From contig AP019702.1 in the NCBI GenBank assembly GCA_006739055.1, positions 3,993,388-4,057,387 of the forward strand: a DNA stretch of 64,000 bases. Direction: 5' to 3'. Within the stretch, counting starts at the first letter, position 1. Each line of letters opens with the position of its first letter. The DNA is from Allostella vacuolata. Lineage in GTDB: Bacteria > Pseudomonadota > Alphaproteobacteria > ATCC43930 > Allostellaceae. The translations under genes and the position numbers were made by a program. This document shows, piece after piece, positions 11,299 to 23,103 of this stretch. The notes under the pieces were generated by a model, which searched no databases, was not told the origin of the DNA, and saw nothing but the letters and a program-made list of their open reading frames with translations.

Positions 11299-11336
11299 AC
11301 GCGTCCTGCTCCAGCACGATTCCCGGCCTGAAATCC

Positions 11337-14228
<2,892 letters not shown>

Positions 14229-14240
14229 GGGCGACGGCCC

Positions 14241-15635
14241 CTAGAAGAAGAGGAAGTCGTCGGCGCCGAGTTGCGCCTTCGCCACGCCGGCCAGCGCAAG
14301 CGAATGGCCGCCGCCGAGATCGATGACCACACCTGCGCCATCGACGTCGCCGGCACGGGCGAGGAGGCTCGCGAAGTCGGCGATGCCGCTGTCGTTGACG
14401 CCGGTCGCGATGGCGATGTGCGCGCCGGCCTCGGCAAGGCCCAGGATCGTGTCCGCGCCGTGGCCCGGGCCGATGACGAAGAGGTCCGCGCCGGCGCCGG
14501 CGATCATCACGTCGTCGCCGACGTCGCCCGAGATCCGGTCGTCGCCGTCGTCGCCGGACAGCGTGTCGTTGCCCGCCCCGCCATGCAGGGTGTCGTTGCC
14601 GGCGCCGCCATGGACGAGGTCGTCGCCGAGGTTGCCGTTGACGTGCCAGTCGTCGCCCTCGTCGCCGAAGACCGTGTCGTTGTCCTGGCCGCCGCGCACG
14701 AAGTCCGCCCCGGCCCCGCCCCGGACCGTGTCGCGGCCGCGGTTGCCGTTGAGGTCGTCGTCGCCCGCGCCGCCGTCGATGCGGTCGTCGCCGTCGCCGC
14801 CGAGGGCGAGGTCCAGGCCGTCATCGCCGAACAGGGTGTCGTTCCCGGCCCCGCCTTCCAGGCTGTCGTCGCCCGCATTCCCCCGAGCACCGTCGTCGCC
14901 GGCATCGAGGGCGATCGCATCGTCGCCGCCCTGGCCGTGCCGGTAGTCGGTCTCAGGCGTGCCGAGCAGCGTCTCGCCGTCCTCGCTGCCATAGGTGAGG
15001 TTGCCGATCGTGCCCGGCTCCCGCATCCCGTAGGCATATTGCAGAGCCAGAATGTCGAATGGCTGCGGCTCCGCCGCCCACGTCCCGTCCGGGCGCGAGA
15101 AGTAGGACATGACGGTGTTGCCGCCATGGTCCAGCTCCGGCGGGAGGTAGGGCGGCGGCGGAGGGTCGCCCATCACGTTGTAGTTGCCAGGGTGGAACAT
15201 GCCGAGCGTATGGCCGATCTCGTGCATCATCGTCCGGTACACCAGCGATCCCGGCGCCGGGTTCAGGAACGCATCCACCCGGGCGCTGAGCCACAGGTAC
15301 CCGGCGGTCGGCAGGGTCGACGGGTAGCCGGCGAACCCCAGGTTGACCGGGTCGTTGCTCCTTCCCAACTGGATCTGGCCGCCGTCGCCGGCGTCGTCGA
15401 CCTCGACGAAGTGCAGTCGGGTGACGGCCTCGTACTGTGCGAAGATCGCGCGGGCCGCCTCCTTCATGGCTTCGTTGAAGGGGGCGAAGGTAGTGACGGT
15501 CGAATGATCCGGGATGCGGGTCATGAACGAGTAGGTGACCGTGGCCGGCGTTCCGACGATGTCGCCCGCCAGGGTATTCCAGAGGCCGGACGTGTCGCGG
15601 ATCAGCGTGTCGACAATGGGGTCTCCGGTCGCCAT
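14241..15635 (-). CDS. Secreted serralysin-like metalloprotease with RTX repeats
   Basis: 464 residues with no N-terminal signal peptide. The zinc site HEIGHTLGMFH (H138, E139, H142, H148) and Met-turn VMSYF (M176, Y178) place it with M10-type metzincins. From about 225 to 400 come many GGxGxD nonapeptides (such as GGAGNDTLFGDDG), the calcium-binding RTX barrel, followed by a short C-terminal region of the kind used as an uncleaved type I secretion signal. Export would need an ABC-MFP-TolC pump. A TolC-like gene is at 52846-54222, but no dedicated ABC/MFP pair is in the window. It converges with uvrA, with only 12 bases between stops. Confidence 0.88.
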   Translation of the reverse strand: MATGDPIVDTLIRDTSGLWNTLAGDIVGTPATVTYSFMTRIPDHSTVTTFAPFNEAMKEAARAIFAQYEAVTRLHFVEVDDAGDGGQIQLGRSNDPVNLGFAGYPSTLPTAGYLWLSARVDAFLNPAPGSLVYRTMMHEIGHTLGMFHPGNYNVMGDPPPPPYLPPELDHGGNTVMSYFSRPDGTWAAEPQPFDILALQYAYGMREPGTIGNLTYGSEDGETLLGTPETDYRHGQGGDDAIALDAGDDGARGNAGDDSLEGGAGNDTLFGDDGLDLALGGDGDDRIDGGAGDDDLNGNRGRDTVRGGAGADFVRGGQDNDTVFGDEGDDWHVNGNLGDDLVHGGAGNDTLHGGAGNDTLSGDDGDDRISGDVGDDVMIAGAGADLFVIGPGHGADTILGLAEAGAHIAIATGVNDSGIADFASLLARAGDVDGAGVVIDLGGGHSLALAGVAKAQLGADDFLFF

Positions 15636-15678
15636 GCTTCCCCCATGCTCCGTCGCGAAGACCGCGCGATACTAGTTG

Positions 15679-15866
15679 GGCCTGCCGGAAGCTGTCTATC
15701 GTGGCGCCGGCGTTCGGGGACTATGCGGCGGGCCGTTTCTCGTTCAACGTCCGGCATGGCCGCAGCGATCGGGATCGAGATGCACGTCCTGCCGGACGAT
15801 CACGGCGAGCGCGATGCCGGCACGGGCCGGCGCCGAGGCCGGAAGACCCTGGCGCTCGCCATCCTG
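15679..15866 (+). pseudogene. Decayed partial copy of the uvrA zinc-module region
   Basis: By eye this stretch aligns collinearly with uvrA 13485-13679. Matches are 13/14 (15679-15692), 27/31 (15721-15751, encoding GRFSFNV in one frame) and 23/25 (15774-15798, encoding IEMHVLPD where UvrA has IEMHFLPD). A further 68 ungapped bases follow at roughly 60-65% identity. Between blocks there is an insertion of about 16 bases and a deletion of 23 bases, so the UvrA frame is broken. Similarity fades to background after about 15866. It overlaps the start and export signal of the DUF2061 gene. Confidence 0.65.
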
Positions 15867-16313
15867 CTGGCGCTGGCGCCCACGGCCGCCATGGCGGCCG
15901 ACGAGGGGCCCTCGATCTGGCGTCGCGCGCTGGACAAGATGTCGACCTACTCGACCGCCGCCACCATCGCCGACGCCGCCCTGCTCAGCGCCATGGTCGG
16001 CGGCGGCGCCATGGCGACGGCGGGCTACCTGGCGGCAGGCGCGGTGGTCGGCTCGGCCACCTACTACCTGCACGAGGTCGCCTGGCACTATCTGGGGCCG
16101 GAGAAGACCCAGTCCGACGTGCCCATCGACGTGCAGAAGACCGTCACCTGGCGCATCGCCAGCGGCGCCCGGGCCTTCGCCCTGGGCGGCTACTTCTCCG
16201 GCGCCCTGTCGGCCTCGGTCGGCTTCGCCGCCGCCAGCCAGGTCGCCGACACCGCCGTCTACTACATCCATGAGAGCCTGTGGCGGGCGATGAGCTGGCC
16301 GCCCGCGCGCTGA
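15780..16313 (+). CDS. Membrane protein with two tandem DUF2061-like segments
   Basis: 177 residues from the ATG at 15780; in-frame ATGs at 15756 (185 aa) and 15723 (196 aa) are possible. A charged N-region and hydrophobic stretch TLALAILLALAPTAAMA look like a signal peptide with cleavage near AMA. Two copies of a segment ending in the DUF2061 hallmark follow: YYLHEVAWHYLG (about 99-110) and YYIHESLWRAMSW near the C-terminus, each preceded by hydrophobic helices. The function of DUF2061 proteins is unknown. The first ~30 codons lie in the uvrA-derived stretch, so the export signal may be of chimeric origin. Confidence 0.7.
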   Translation: MHVLPDDHGERDAGTGRRRGRKTLALAILLALAPTAAMAADEGPSIWRRALDKMSTYSTAATIADAALLSAMVGGGAMATAGYLAAGAVVGSATYYLHEVAWHYLGPEKTQSDVPIDVQKTVTWRIASGARAFALGGYFSGALSASVGFAAASQVADTAVYYIHESLWRAMSWPPAR

Positions 16314-16378
16314 CGGTCCGACGGCCGGCCGATGCCCTCCCCGGTTGTCATGGCCGGGGCGCTGGTCTATCAGCACAT

Positions 16379-16402
16379 ATTGCGAACGATTATCAGTTTC
16401 GG
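16379..16402. promoter_or_regulatory. Candidate iron-responsive (Fur-type) operator before fecI-like gene
   Basis: The AT-rich stretch GCGAACGATTATCAGTTTCG is partly palindromic (AAC...TA...GTT) and resembles the GATTATCA core of Fur-family boxes. It stands out from the surrounding GC-rich DNA and lies about 20 bases before the sigma-factor start chosen here. Iron repression of the FecI-FecR-receptor unit would be expected. Confidence 0.45.
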
Positions 16403-16421
16403 AAGGACGCACAGGCCGGCC

Positions 16422-16913
16422 ATGCTGGAGCTGTTCATGGCGCATCGCGGCGAGCTGGTGAACTATGCCAGCCGCATCGTGGGCGACCGCGCGCATGCCG
16501 AGGACGTGGTGCAGGAGGCCTACCTGCGGTTCAGCTCGGCCGCGGCCGACCAGGCGATCGCCGAGCCGCTCGCCTACCTCTACCGGATCGTCCGCAACCT
16601 GTCGCTCGACCTGCGGCGCAGCCTCGGCCGGGAGACCGACCGGCTGGTGGCCGACGCCGACGCCGCGGTCGGCGAGCTGCCCGCGGACCGCCCCTCGCCG
16701 GAGGCGGAGGTCGGCGCGCGCCTGGACCTGCTGGTCATCGCCCAGGCGCTGGACGAGCTGCCCGAGCGCACCCGCATCGCCATCGAGATGCACCGCTTCG
16801 GCGGCTGCTCGTTCCGGCAGATCGCCCGGCACCTCGACATCTCGGTCGGGCTCGCCCATTCCCTGGTCATCGAGGGGCTGGAGCATTGCCGCCGCCGGCT
16901 GCTGCGCCGGTGA
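16422..16913 (+). CDS. FecI-like ECF sigma factor
   Basis: 163 residues from the ATG giving MLELFMAHRGELVNYA. A longer frame from 16332 was rejected because it would run through the likely operator and exceed the usual FecI length. Region 2 is visible in IVGDRAHAEDVVQEAYLRF and YLYRIVRNLSLDLRR. Region 4 is LDELPERTRIAIEMHRFG followed by FRQIARHLDISVGLAHSLV. FecI-type factors transcribe a neighbouring TonB receptor gene in response to ligand at the cell surface, relayed through FecR. Both partners follow here (FecR at 16974, receptor at 18181). Confidence 0.9.
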   Translation: MLELFMAHRGELVNYASRIVGDRAHAEDVVQEAYLRFSSAAADQAIAEPLAYLYRIVRNLSLDLRRSLGRETDRLVADADAAVGELPADRPSPEAEVGARLDLLVIAQALDELPERTRIAIEMHRFGGCSFRQIARHLDISVGLAHSLVIEGLEHCRRRLLRR

Positions 16914-16973
16914 CGGCGGATTTCCCTGAACGATCGCCGCCCGCGGGACGTCCTCTGGTGAGGAGCCGCGGCC

Positions 16974-18014
16974 ATGGCTGAGGAGACGGGTTTCGAGATG
17001 AACGACCGCAGCCGACCGCGCCGGGCCAGCGAATGGCTGGTCGCCCTGCTCGAGGCGCCGGACGACGCGGCGCTGCGGGCGGGCTTCTCGCGGTGGCTGG
17101 ACGCCGACCCCGACCATGCCCGCGACTGGGCCGAGATCGCCCGCACCTACCGGGCGATGGGCCTGGCCCTGCCGGCCCACCGCGCGCAATGGGGCGCAGC
17201 GGCCGCCGACGGCGCCGGCCCCCGGCCCCTGCCCGACATCGACCGGCCGGTCCCGCGCCGGCCGCCGCCCGCGACCGCACGCCGCCATTCCCGCCGCTAC
17301 GCGCTGGGCCTGGCCGGCGCCGCCCTGGCAACCGGCCTGGCCGTGCTGACCCTGCCCGGCATCGTCGAGCGCTGGGGCGCCGACCATGCGACCGGCGCCG
17401 GCGAGACCCGCCGGGTCGCCCTGGCCGACGGCAGCACCGTCCGCCTGGCGCCGCAGAGCGCGATCGCCGTCGCCTATTCCGCGGGCGAGCGGCGGGTGCG
17501 GCTGATCGCGGGCGCGGCCTATTTCGAGGTCGCCGCCAACCCCGCCCGCCCCTTCCGGGTCGGCGCGAACGTGGTCGAGGCCACGGTCCTGGGCACGGCG
17601 TTCGAGGTGCGCCTGGAGGCGGGCGCGACCGGCATCGCGGTGCGCCAGGGGCGGGTCCAGGTCCGCAACGAAGCCGCCGCCCCGCCCGTCGCCGCGGTCC
17701 TGGAGGCCGGCGACTGGGCCCGCCTCGCCTGGAACGGCGCCTATGCCGCCGGCCATCTGCGGCCCGACGACGTCGCCGCCTGGCAGGACGGGCTGCTGGT
17801 CGCCCAGGACCGCCCGGTGGCCGCGGTAGTGGACGAGCTGCGGCCCTATTTCCGCGGCTTCGTCGTGCTGCGCGGCCAGACGCTGGCCCGCCAGCCGCTG
17901 ACCGGCGTCTACAACCTCGCCGATCCCGTCGCCGCCCTGCGCGCCATCGCCGAGACGCAAGGGGCCACGCTGCATCGCCTGTCGCCATGGCTGGTCGTCC
18001 TGTCGGGCGGCTGA
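16974..18014 (+). CDS. FecR-like transmembrane sensor / sigma regulator
   Basis: 346 residues; GAGGAG lies 8 bases before the ATG. The N-terminal cytosolic part has the DUF4880-type helices of FecR (EWLVALLEAPDDAALRAGF, WLDADPDHARDWAEIARTY). One transmembrane helix lies at about 107-127 (YALGLAGAALATGLAVLTL). The periplasmic FecR domain contains ETRRVALADGSTVRLAPQS and RVRLIAGAAYFEVA. Near the C-terminus LTGVYNLADPVAALRAIAE resembles the STN-like half that contacts the receptor. It links the surface receptor to the sigma factor encoded just before it. Confidence 0.92.
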   Translation: MAEETGFEMNDRSRPRRASEWLVALLEAPDDAALRAGFSRWLDADPDHARDWAEIARTYRAMGLALPAHRAQWGAAAADGAGPRPLPDIDRPVPRRPPPATARRHSRRYALGLAGAALATGLAVLTLPGIVERWGADHATGAGETRRVALADGSTVRLAPQSAIAVAYSAGERRVRLIAGAAYFEVAANPARPFRVGANVVEATVLGTAFEVRLEAGATGIAVRQGRVQVRNEAAAPPVAAVLEAGDWARLAWNGAYAAGHLRPDDVAAWQDGLLVAQDRPVAAVVDELRPYFRGFVVLRGQTLARQPLTGVYNLADPVAALRAIAETQGATLHRLSPWLVVLSGG

Positions 18015-18114
18015 TGCCGCCGCACCCGGTTCGCGCCGGACGAAAAATCGACGCCGACGGAGAAATCTTCTGAACGCCCGCGCGGTCGCCGACGTCCCCT
18101 AGGCAGGATGTTCG

Positions 18115-18133
18115 AATGCGTCGCACTCGCATT
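18115..18133. promoter_or_regulatory. 19-bp inverted repeat upstream of the TonB receptor
   Basis: AATGCG-N7-CGCATT is a perfect 6-base inverted repeat with 19-bp span, 47 bases before the receptor start and in a gene-free stretch. Size and position fit a dimeric metalloregulator (Fur/Irr-type) or an activator. I could not identify a convincing FecI-type -35/-10 pair around it. Confidence 0.4.
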
Positions 18134-18180
18134 ATCGCGATGCGGCCGCGTGCCTTGGCGAAGCGGGGGAGTCTCAGGGG

Positions 18181-20451
18181 ATGAACGGCAAAGCTGCCCA
18201 CAACCAGCCGGCGCTACGCCTCGCGGCGCTGGCCCTGTCGAGCGCGATCGGCGCGCAGATGGTCCTGCCGCCGGCCGCGGCCGCCCAGGCGGGCGCGGCT
18301 GCGCCCGGCTCGATCCAGACCAGCCAGGCGCCGGTGCAGCGCAGTTTCGAGATCCCGCCGCAGCCCCTGCCGGACGCACTGACGCTGTTCGGCCGCCAGG
18401 CCGGGATGCAGGTGTCCGCCCATGGCGACCTGGTGCGCCGGGCCCGGACGGGCGGCGTCGCCGGGACGATGACGCCGGAGGCGGCCCTGCGCCAGCTCCT
18501 GGCCGGGACCGGCTACACCTTCCGCCTCGATGGCAATGGCGCGGTGATCCTGGAGCAGCCCCTGCCCGGCCGCTCGCAGGCCACCACGCTGGAGCCGGTG
18601 ATGGTCCAGGGCGCAGCGCCGCTCGACCGCCATGCCGGCGCGGCCGATCGCAGCAACTCGATCGCCATCACCGCCGCCGACCTGGACCGCCGCAACCCGA
18701 CCACGCTGAAGGGCGTGTTCGCGGGCGAGGCGACGGTGTCGGTCGGCGGCGCCCAGCCGCTCAGCCAGAAGGTCTATGTCCAGGGCGTGGAAGAGACCAA
18801 CCTCGCCGTCTCCATCGACGGCGCCCGCCAGAACAACAAGGTCTTTCACCACAGCGGCACCAACCTGATCGATCCAGCCCTGCTGAAGCGGGCCCGGGTC
18901 GACCCGGGCGTGGCCCCGGCCGATGCCGGCCCCGGCGCGCTCGGCGGCGCCATCGCCTACGAGACGGTCGACGTCGCCGACGTGCTGGCCCCCGGGCGCA
19001 CCGTCGGCGGTTTCGTCACCGGCACCTACAACAGCAACGGCAACACCTTCACCAAGGCGGGCTCGGTCTTCGCGCGCGCCGACGGGTTCGAGATCCTGGG
19101 CTTCGGGCAGCTCGCCAACGGCAGCAACTACAAGGACGGCAACGGCAACGAGATGGTCGGCACCGGCACCGACCTGAAGAGCTTCCTCGGCAAGACGGCC
19201 TACGAATCGACCGGCGGGCATCGCTTCGAGGTCTCGGGCGAGCAGGTCCATGACGAGGCCCAGCGCCGCTTCCGCGCCAATATCGGCCGCCTCACCAACC
19301 GCAATGAGGGCGCCCGCCTCTACGACATGAAGCGGCAGAACTTCGCCTTCAACTACAGCATGCCGAACGCGACCGGCCTATGGGACCCGAAGATCGTGCT
19401 GGGCTACGGCCGCACCCGCCTCGGCATCCCCGAGCCCTACGGCAGCATAGGCGAGACCAGCAGCCTGTCAGGCAAGGCCGAGAACACCTTCCACCTCGGG
19501 CCCGGCAACAGCATCACGGTCGGCGCCGACTTCTACGACGACAAGGCCCTCTACAAGGACCCGAGCACGAAGATCCGCGAGAGCGCCACCAACACCGGCC
19601 TCTACGCCCAGGCGCGGCTGACGCCGGTGGAATCGCTGCGGCTGTCGTTCGGCCTGCGCGGCGACCGCCAGAGGTTCAAGGGCGTCGACGACACCGAGAT
19701 CGACGACAGCGGCCTCAGCGCCAACGCCTCGGTCGCCTACGACGTGCTGCAGGTCGTGACCCTGAAGGCCGGCTATTCGCGGGTCTTCGGCGGCATCGTC
19801 CTGGCCGAGAACTTCATCATGAACGAGGCCTGGTCCTACGCGCAGGGCATGAAGGCGATCGAGGCCGAGAACGCCACGCTCGGCTTCGAGGTGAACCATG
19901 GCGGCTTCCATTTCGGCGCCGGGGTGTTCCGCAGCACCTTCGACCATGCCCGCAAGGAGACGTTCGCCGGCGGACCGCACCTGACGGCCGATTTCCGCAC
20001 CCAGGGCTACCACCTGGCCGCCGGCTACAGCTGGGCCAGCGGCTTCGTCCGGGCGACCTACACCGACACCGAGTTCGAGGTCGGCGGGGCCTTCGGCGAT
20101 TCCGACATGGGCCGCTATCTCGGCACGCCGATCGGCCAGATCTTCCGGGTCGAGGCGGCCCACCGCTTCGCCGATATCGGCCTGACGCTGGGCGGCACGC
20201 TCGACGCCGCGCTGAAGAACAAGGACCCGGTCGAGTACGGACTGAAGCCCATGAAGGGCTACGCGGTCGCCAGCCTGTATGCGGAGTACCGCCCGGCCTT
20301 CGCCGACTACGTCACGCTCCGGGCCGAGGCGAACAACCTGTTCGACGCGGCCTATGCCGACCGCGCCACCTACGGCCAGGAATTCTCCAACGTCCTGCCG
20401 CTCTACGAGCCCGGCCGGTCGTTCCTGGTCAGGGCGAAGGTGGATTTCTGA
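18181..20451 (+). CDS. TonB-dependent outer-membrane receptor with STN signalling domain (probably haem)
   Basis: 756 residues. A signal peptide runs to about residue 36. An STN domain follows (about 54-125; FEIPPQPLPDALTLFGRQAG, LLAGTGYTFRL), then a TonB-box-like stretch (LEPVMVQG, about 138-145), a plug, and a 22-strand-type barrel ending VDF. The plug sequence VYVQGVEETNLAVSIDGAR and PGALGGAIAYETVD fits haem/haemoglobin receptor families better than siderophore receptors, but I saw no certain FRAP/NPNL haem signature. The STN domain and the preceding FecI/FecR pair indicate that it both transports and signals its ligand. A terminator hairpin follows at once. Confidence 0.88.
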   Translation: MNGKAAHNQPALRLAALALSSAIGAQMVLPPAAAAQAGAAAPGSIQTSQAPVQRSFEIPPQPLPDALTLFGRQAGMQVSAHGDLVRRARTGGVAGTMTPEAALRQLLAGTGYTFRLDGNGAVILEQPLPGRSQATTLEPVMVQGAAPLDRHAGAADRSNSIAITAADLDRRNPTTLKGVFAGEATVSVGGAQPLSQKVYVQGVEETNLAVSIDGARQNNKVFHHSGTNLIDPALLKRARVDPGVAPADAGPGALGGAIAYETVDVADVLAPGRTVGGFVTGTYNSNGNTFTKAGSVFARADGFEILGFGQLANGSNYKDGNGNEMVGTGTDLKSFLGKTAYESTGGHRFEVSGEQVHDEAQRRFRANIGRLTNRNEGARLYDMKRQNFAFNYSMPNATGLWDPKIVLGYGRTRLGIPEPYGSIGETSSLSGKAENTFHLGPGNSITVGADFYDDKALYKDPSTKIRESATNTGLYAQARLTPVESLRLSFGLRGDRQRFKGVDDTEIDDSGLSANASVAYDVLQVVTLKAGYSRVFGGIVLAENFIMNEAWSYAQGMKAIEAENATLGFEVNHGGFHFGAGVFRSTFDHARKETFAGGPHLTADFRTQGYHLAAGYSWASGFVRATYTDTEFEVGGAFGDSDMGRYLGTPIGQIFRVEAAHRFADIGLTLGGTLDAALKNKDPVEYGLKPMKGYAVASLYAEYRPAFADYVTLRAEANNLFDAAYADRATYGQEFSNVLPLYEPGRSFLVRAKVDF

Positions 20452-20478
20452 GAGGCGGCGCGGGAGGCGCGCCGCCTC
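20452..20478 (+). terminator. Hairpin directly after the TonB receptor stop
   Basis: GAGGCGGCGC pairs perfectly with GCGCCGCCTC around a 7-base loop, starting at the base after the TGA. A C-rich rather than T-rich tail follows, so intrinsic strength is uncertain. It separates the receptor from the convergent DUF2817 gene. Confidence 0.55.
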
Positions 20479-20515
20479 CCGCCCATCCCCTTCGAACGTC
20501 TACGTACCGAGCCAA

Positions 20516-21619
20516 TCAGGTCGTCGCCATCCCATCCAGGGTCATCCGGATCGTCTGCCGGCTGCGGAACAGGACCGCCTCGCGCCAGTCGTCGGTGTCG
20601 GGATAGAAGGCCTTGCGGATCTGCGCCTTGATCGCCCGGGTCTGCGGCGCGGTCCAGTCGGCGTTGGTTTGGGCGTGCAGCCAGTGATCGGCGCGCAGGG
20701 CCGGGCGGACCGTGGTGTCGGACGGGTAGGTGCCGTATTCCAGCGCGACGAAGGTGAAGCGGTCGTCGCCCAGCCGCTCTTCCAGCAGGCGGGCGCAGAA
20801 GCCGTGCCGGGCGCCGGCGGTCGAGGTGCCGGCGAGCGGCTCGGTCACCGAATCGCCCCACCAGGCCCGCGCCCGCGCCGCCGCCCCGGTTTCGGGCAGG
20901 TGCACGCAGATCAGCTCGCCGTAGGAATGGGGGCCGAGGCCGGTGTGGAAGTCGATGCAGCCGACATGGCGGCGCTCGGCCAGGCGATAGTCGTCGGTGA
21001 TCCGGCCCAGCGTGCGGTTCGACCAGGTCGGCCCATGGCCGCCGAAGAACAGGCCCTTGGGATGCTTGTACTGCCCGCCGCTGATGGCGACCGACAGGGC
21101 CGACTGCCCCTTCTCCTGCCGGAAGGCGGCGATCTTCTGGTCGGCGGCCTCGCGTTCCGGCCCGTCCAGGGCCGCCGGCAGGATCGCGTCGGCCAGCTCG
21201 TCATAGCCGGGGTTCTCGGGCAGCGGCCTGGAGAAGTCGACGAAGTTGCGGTTGAGATCGACCCCCTCCTCGGTCACCCGGCGCACCCAGGCGAAGCCGT
21301 GCGGGTTGATGGCGTGCACCACCAGGGCGGCGGTGCCGGGCGGCAGCCGCCGCTCGCCCTGCATCCAGTCGATCTGGCAGCCGGAGCCGCAGAACCCCTC
21401 CACCCCGTGGGTGGCGGAGATCAGCATCAGCACGCGCTCGGCGTCCTCCGGGCCGATCCAGGCGCAGTCGGTCGCCAGCGCCTCGCCGGCCGGCCCTGGA
21501 TTGGGATTGTCGTAGCTGCGCACCGGCGCGCCGATGGCGGCGGCGGCGGCGAGGAAGCGGCGGCGGGCATCGGCGTAGTCGCTGGAGAAGACGACCTTCG
21601 CCGCCTCGAACTCGGTCAT
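20516..21619 (-). CDS. DUF2817 / M14-like zinc carboxypeptidase-type hydrolase
   Basis: 367 residues from the ATG at 21619, chosen because AGGAGG lies 6 bases before it; a longer frame has no such site. HGVEGFCGS (H and E, about residues 65-73) and CIDFHTGLG further on supply the likely zinc ligands of the M14 carboxypeptidase fold, and NPHGFAWVRRVTEEGVDLNR is typical of DUF2817. The substrate is unknown; related proteins act on peptides or amide conjugates. It is a single gene, divergent from trmFO. Confidence 0.82.
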   Translation of the reverse strand: MTEFEAAKVVFSSDYADARRRFLAAAAAIGAPVRSYDNPNPGPAGEALATDCAWIGPEDAERVLMLISATHGVEGFCGSGCQIDWMQGERRLPPGTAALVVHAINPHGFAWVRRVTEEGVDLNRNFVDFSRPLPENPGYDELADAILPAALDGPEREAADQKIAAFRQEKGQSALSVAISGGQYKHPKGLFFGGHGPTWSNRTLGRITDDYRLAERRHVGCIDFHTGLGPHSYGELICVHLPETGAAARARAWWGDSVTEPLAGTSTAGARHGFCARLLEERLGDDRFTFVALEYGTYPSDTTVRPALRADHWLHAQTNADWTAPQTRAIKAQIRKAFYPDTDDWREAVLFRSRQTIRMTLDGMATT

Positions 21620-21715
21620 GGATTCCCTCCTGGCAGGATGGTCTAGGTAGCGCACCCGGCCACGGATTGGCCACCCCGGCTTGCAGGCCGGGCCGGCCAC
21701 CGCTATCTGAGGGGG

Positions 21716-23086
21716 ATGAGTTCATCCGAGACTGCCGCGCCCGCCCCGATCCATGTCGTCGGCGGTGGGCTCGCGGGCAGCGAGGCCGCCTGGCAGATCG
21801 CCCGGGCCGGCGTTCCCGTCATCCTCCACGAGATGCGCCCGGTGCGCGGCACCGACGCCCACCAGACCGACGGGCTGGCGGAGCTCGTCTGCTCCAACTC
21901 CTTCCGCTCGGACGACCCGCTCAACAACGCGGTCGGCCTGCTGCACGCCGAGATGCGCCGCGCCGGCAGCCTGATCCTGCGCGCCGCCGACGCCCACAAG
22001 GTGCCGGCAGGCGGCGCGCTCGCGGTCGACCGTGACGGCTTCTCGGCCGCGGTGCAGGCCGCACTCGAGGCCGATCCGCTGGTGTCGATCCGGCGCGAGG
22101 AAGTGGCCGGGCTGCCGCCCGAGGAATGGGGCTCCGTGGTGATCGCCACCGGCCCGCTCACCTCCCCCGCCCTGGCGACGGCGGTGCAGGGCGTGACGGG
22201 CGAGGACGCGCTCGCCTTCTTCGACGCCATCGCCCCCATCGTCCACCGCGATTCGATCGACCTGTCGGTTGCCTGGTTCCAGTCGCGCTACGACAAGCCG
22301 GGGCCGGGCGGCGACGGGCGCGACTACATCAACTGCCCGCTCGACGCCCAGCAGTACGAGGCCTTCATCGCCGCCCTGCTGGCCGGCGACAAGACCGAGT
22401 TCAAGGAGTGGGAGACGAACACCCCCTACTTCGAGGGCTGCCTGCCGATCGAGGTGATGGCCGCGCGGGGCTTCGACACGCTGCGCTACGGCCCGATGAA
22501 GCCGGTCGGCCTGCGCGACCCGCGCACCGGCACGCGGCCGCACGCGGTGGTCCAGCTGCGCCAGGACAACGCGCTCGGCACCCTCTACAACATCGTCGGC
22601 TTCCAGACGAAGCTGAAGCATGGCGAGCAGGCGCGCATCTTCCGGGCCATTCCCGGGCTGGAGAACGCCGAGTTCGCCCGGCTCGGCGGCCTGCACCGCA
22701 ACACCTTCCTCAACAGCCCGAAGCTGCTGGACGCGACGCTGCGGCTCAAGGCCCGGCCGCAGCTGCGCTTCGCGGGCCAGGTGACGGGGGTCGAGGGCTA
22801 TGTGGAGAGTGCGGCGATCGGGCTGCTGGCCGGCCGCTTCGCCGCCGCCGAAGCGCGAGGGCAGCCGCCGGCCCTGCCGCCCGCCACCACCGCCTTCGGC
22901 GCGCTCCTGGCCCACATCACCGGCGGCGCCGACGCCGAGACGTTCCAGCCGATGAACGTCAATTTCGGCCTCTTCCCGCCGCTCGAGGGCAAGGTGCGCA
23001 AGAACGAGCGCAAGCAGGCCCTGGCGCACCGCGCGCTGGCCGAAATCGACCGTTGGTTGGACGTGAAGGTGGACGCCGCCGCCTGA
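21716..23086 (+). CDS. trmFO: Methylenetetrahydrofolate-tRNA-(uracil-5-)-methyltransferase TrmFO
   Basis: Folate/FAD-dependent enzyme that makes 5-methyluridine at position 54 of the tRNA T-loop. 456 residues. The Rossmann FAD motif [20 protein letters not shown] is at about 13-32. The conserved CSNSFRSDD and [12 protein letters not shown], which carry the two functional cysteines, are both present, as is [18 protein letters not shown] abuts the ATG. It is followed 17 bases later by the CNNM/CBS gene on the same strand. Confidence 0.97.
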   Translation: MSSSETAAPAPIHVVGGGLAGSEAAWQIARAGVPVILHEMRPVRGTDAHQTDGLAELVCSNSFRSDDPLNNAVGLLHAEMRRAGSLILRAADAHKVPAGGALAVDRDGFSAAVQAALEADPLVSIRREEVAGLPPEEWGSVVIATGPLTSPALATAVQGVTGEDALAFFDAIAPIVHRDSIDLSVAWFQSRYDKPGPGGDGRDYINCPLDAQQYEAFIAALLAGDKTEFKEWETNTPYFEGCLPIEVMAARGFDTLRYGPMKPVGLRDPRTGTRPHAVVQLRQDNALGTLYNIVGFQTKLKHGEQARIFRAIPGLENAEFARLGGLHRNTFLNSPKLLDATLRLKARPQLRFAGQVTGVEGYVESAAIGLLAGRFAAAEARGQPPALPPATTAFGALLAHITGGADAETFQPMNVNFGLFPPLEGKVRKNERKQALAHRALAEIDRWLDVKVDAAA

Positions 23087-23103
23087 CCTGAAGAAGATAT
23101 CCG

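Noticed and set aside
15701-16273. Alternative-frame protein with GRFSFNV across the DUF2061 gene
   Set aside because: The UvrA-like part is out of frame with DUF2061, and the rest is Arg/Pro-rich shadow sequence; interpreted as a relic.
16332-16421. Longer N-terminus for the FecI-like sigma factor
   Set aside because: It would translate through the AT-rich operator and make the protein about 30 residues longer than the usual FecI.
18061-18087. AGAAAT plus GTC as a FecI-type promoter of the TonB receptor
   Set aside because: Spacing is about 2 bases too long and the -35 departs from GGAAAT.
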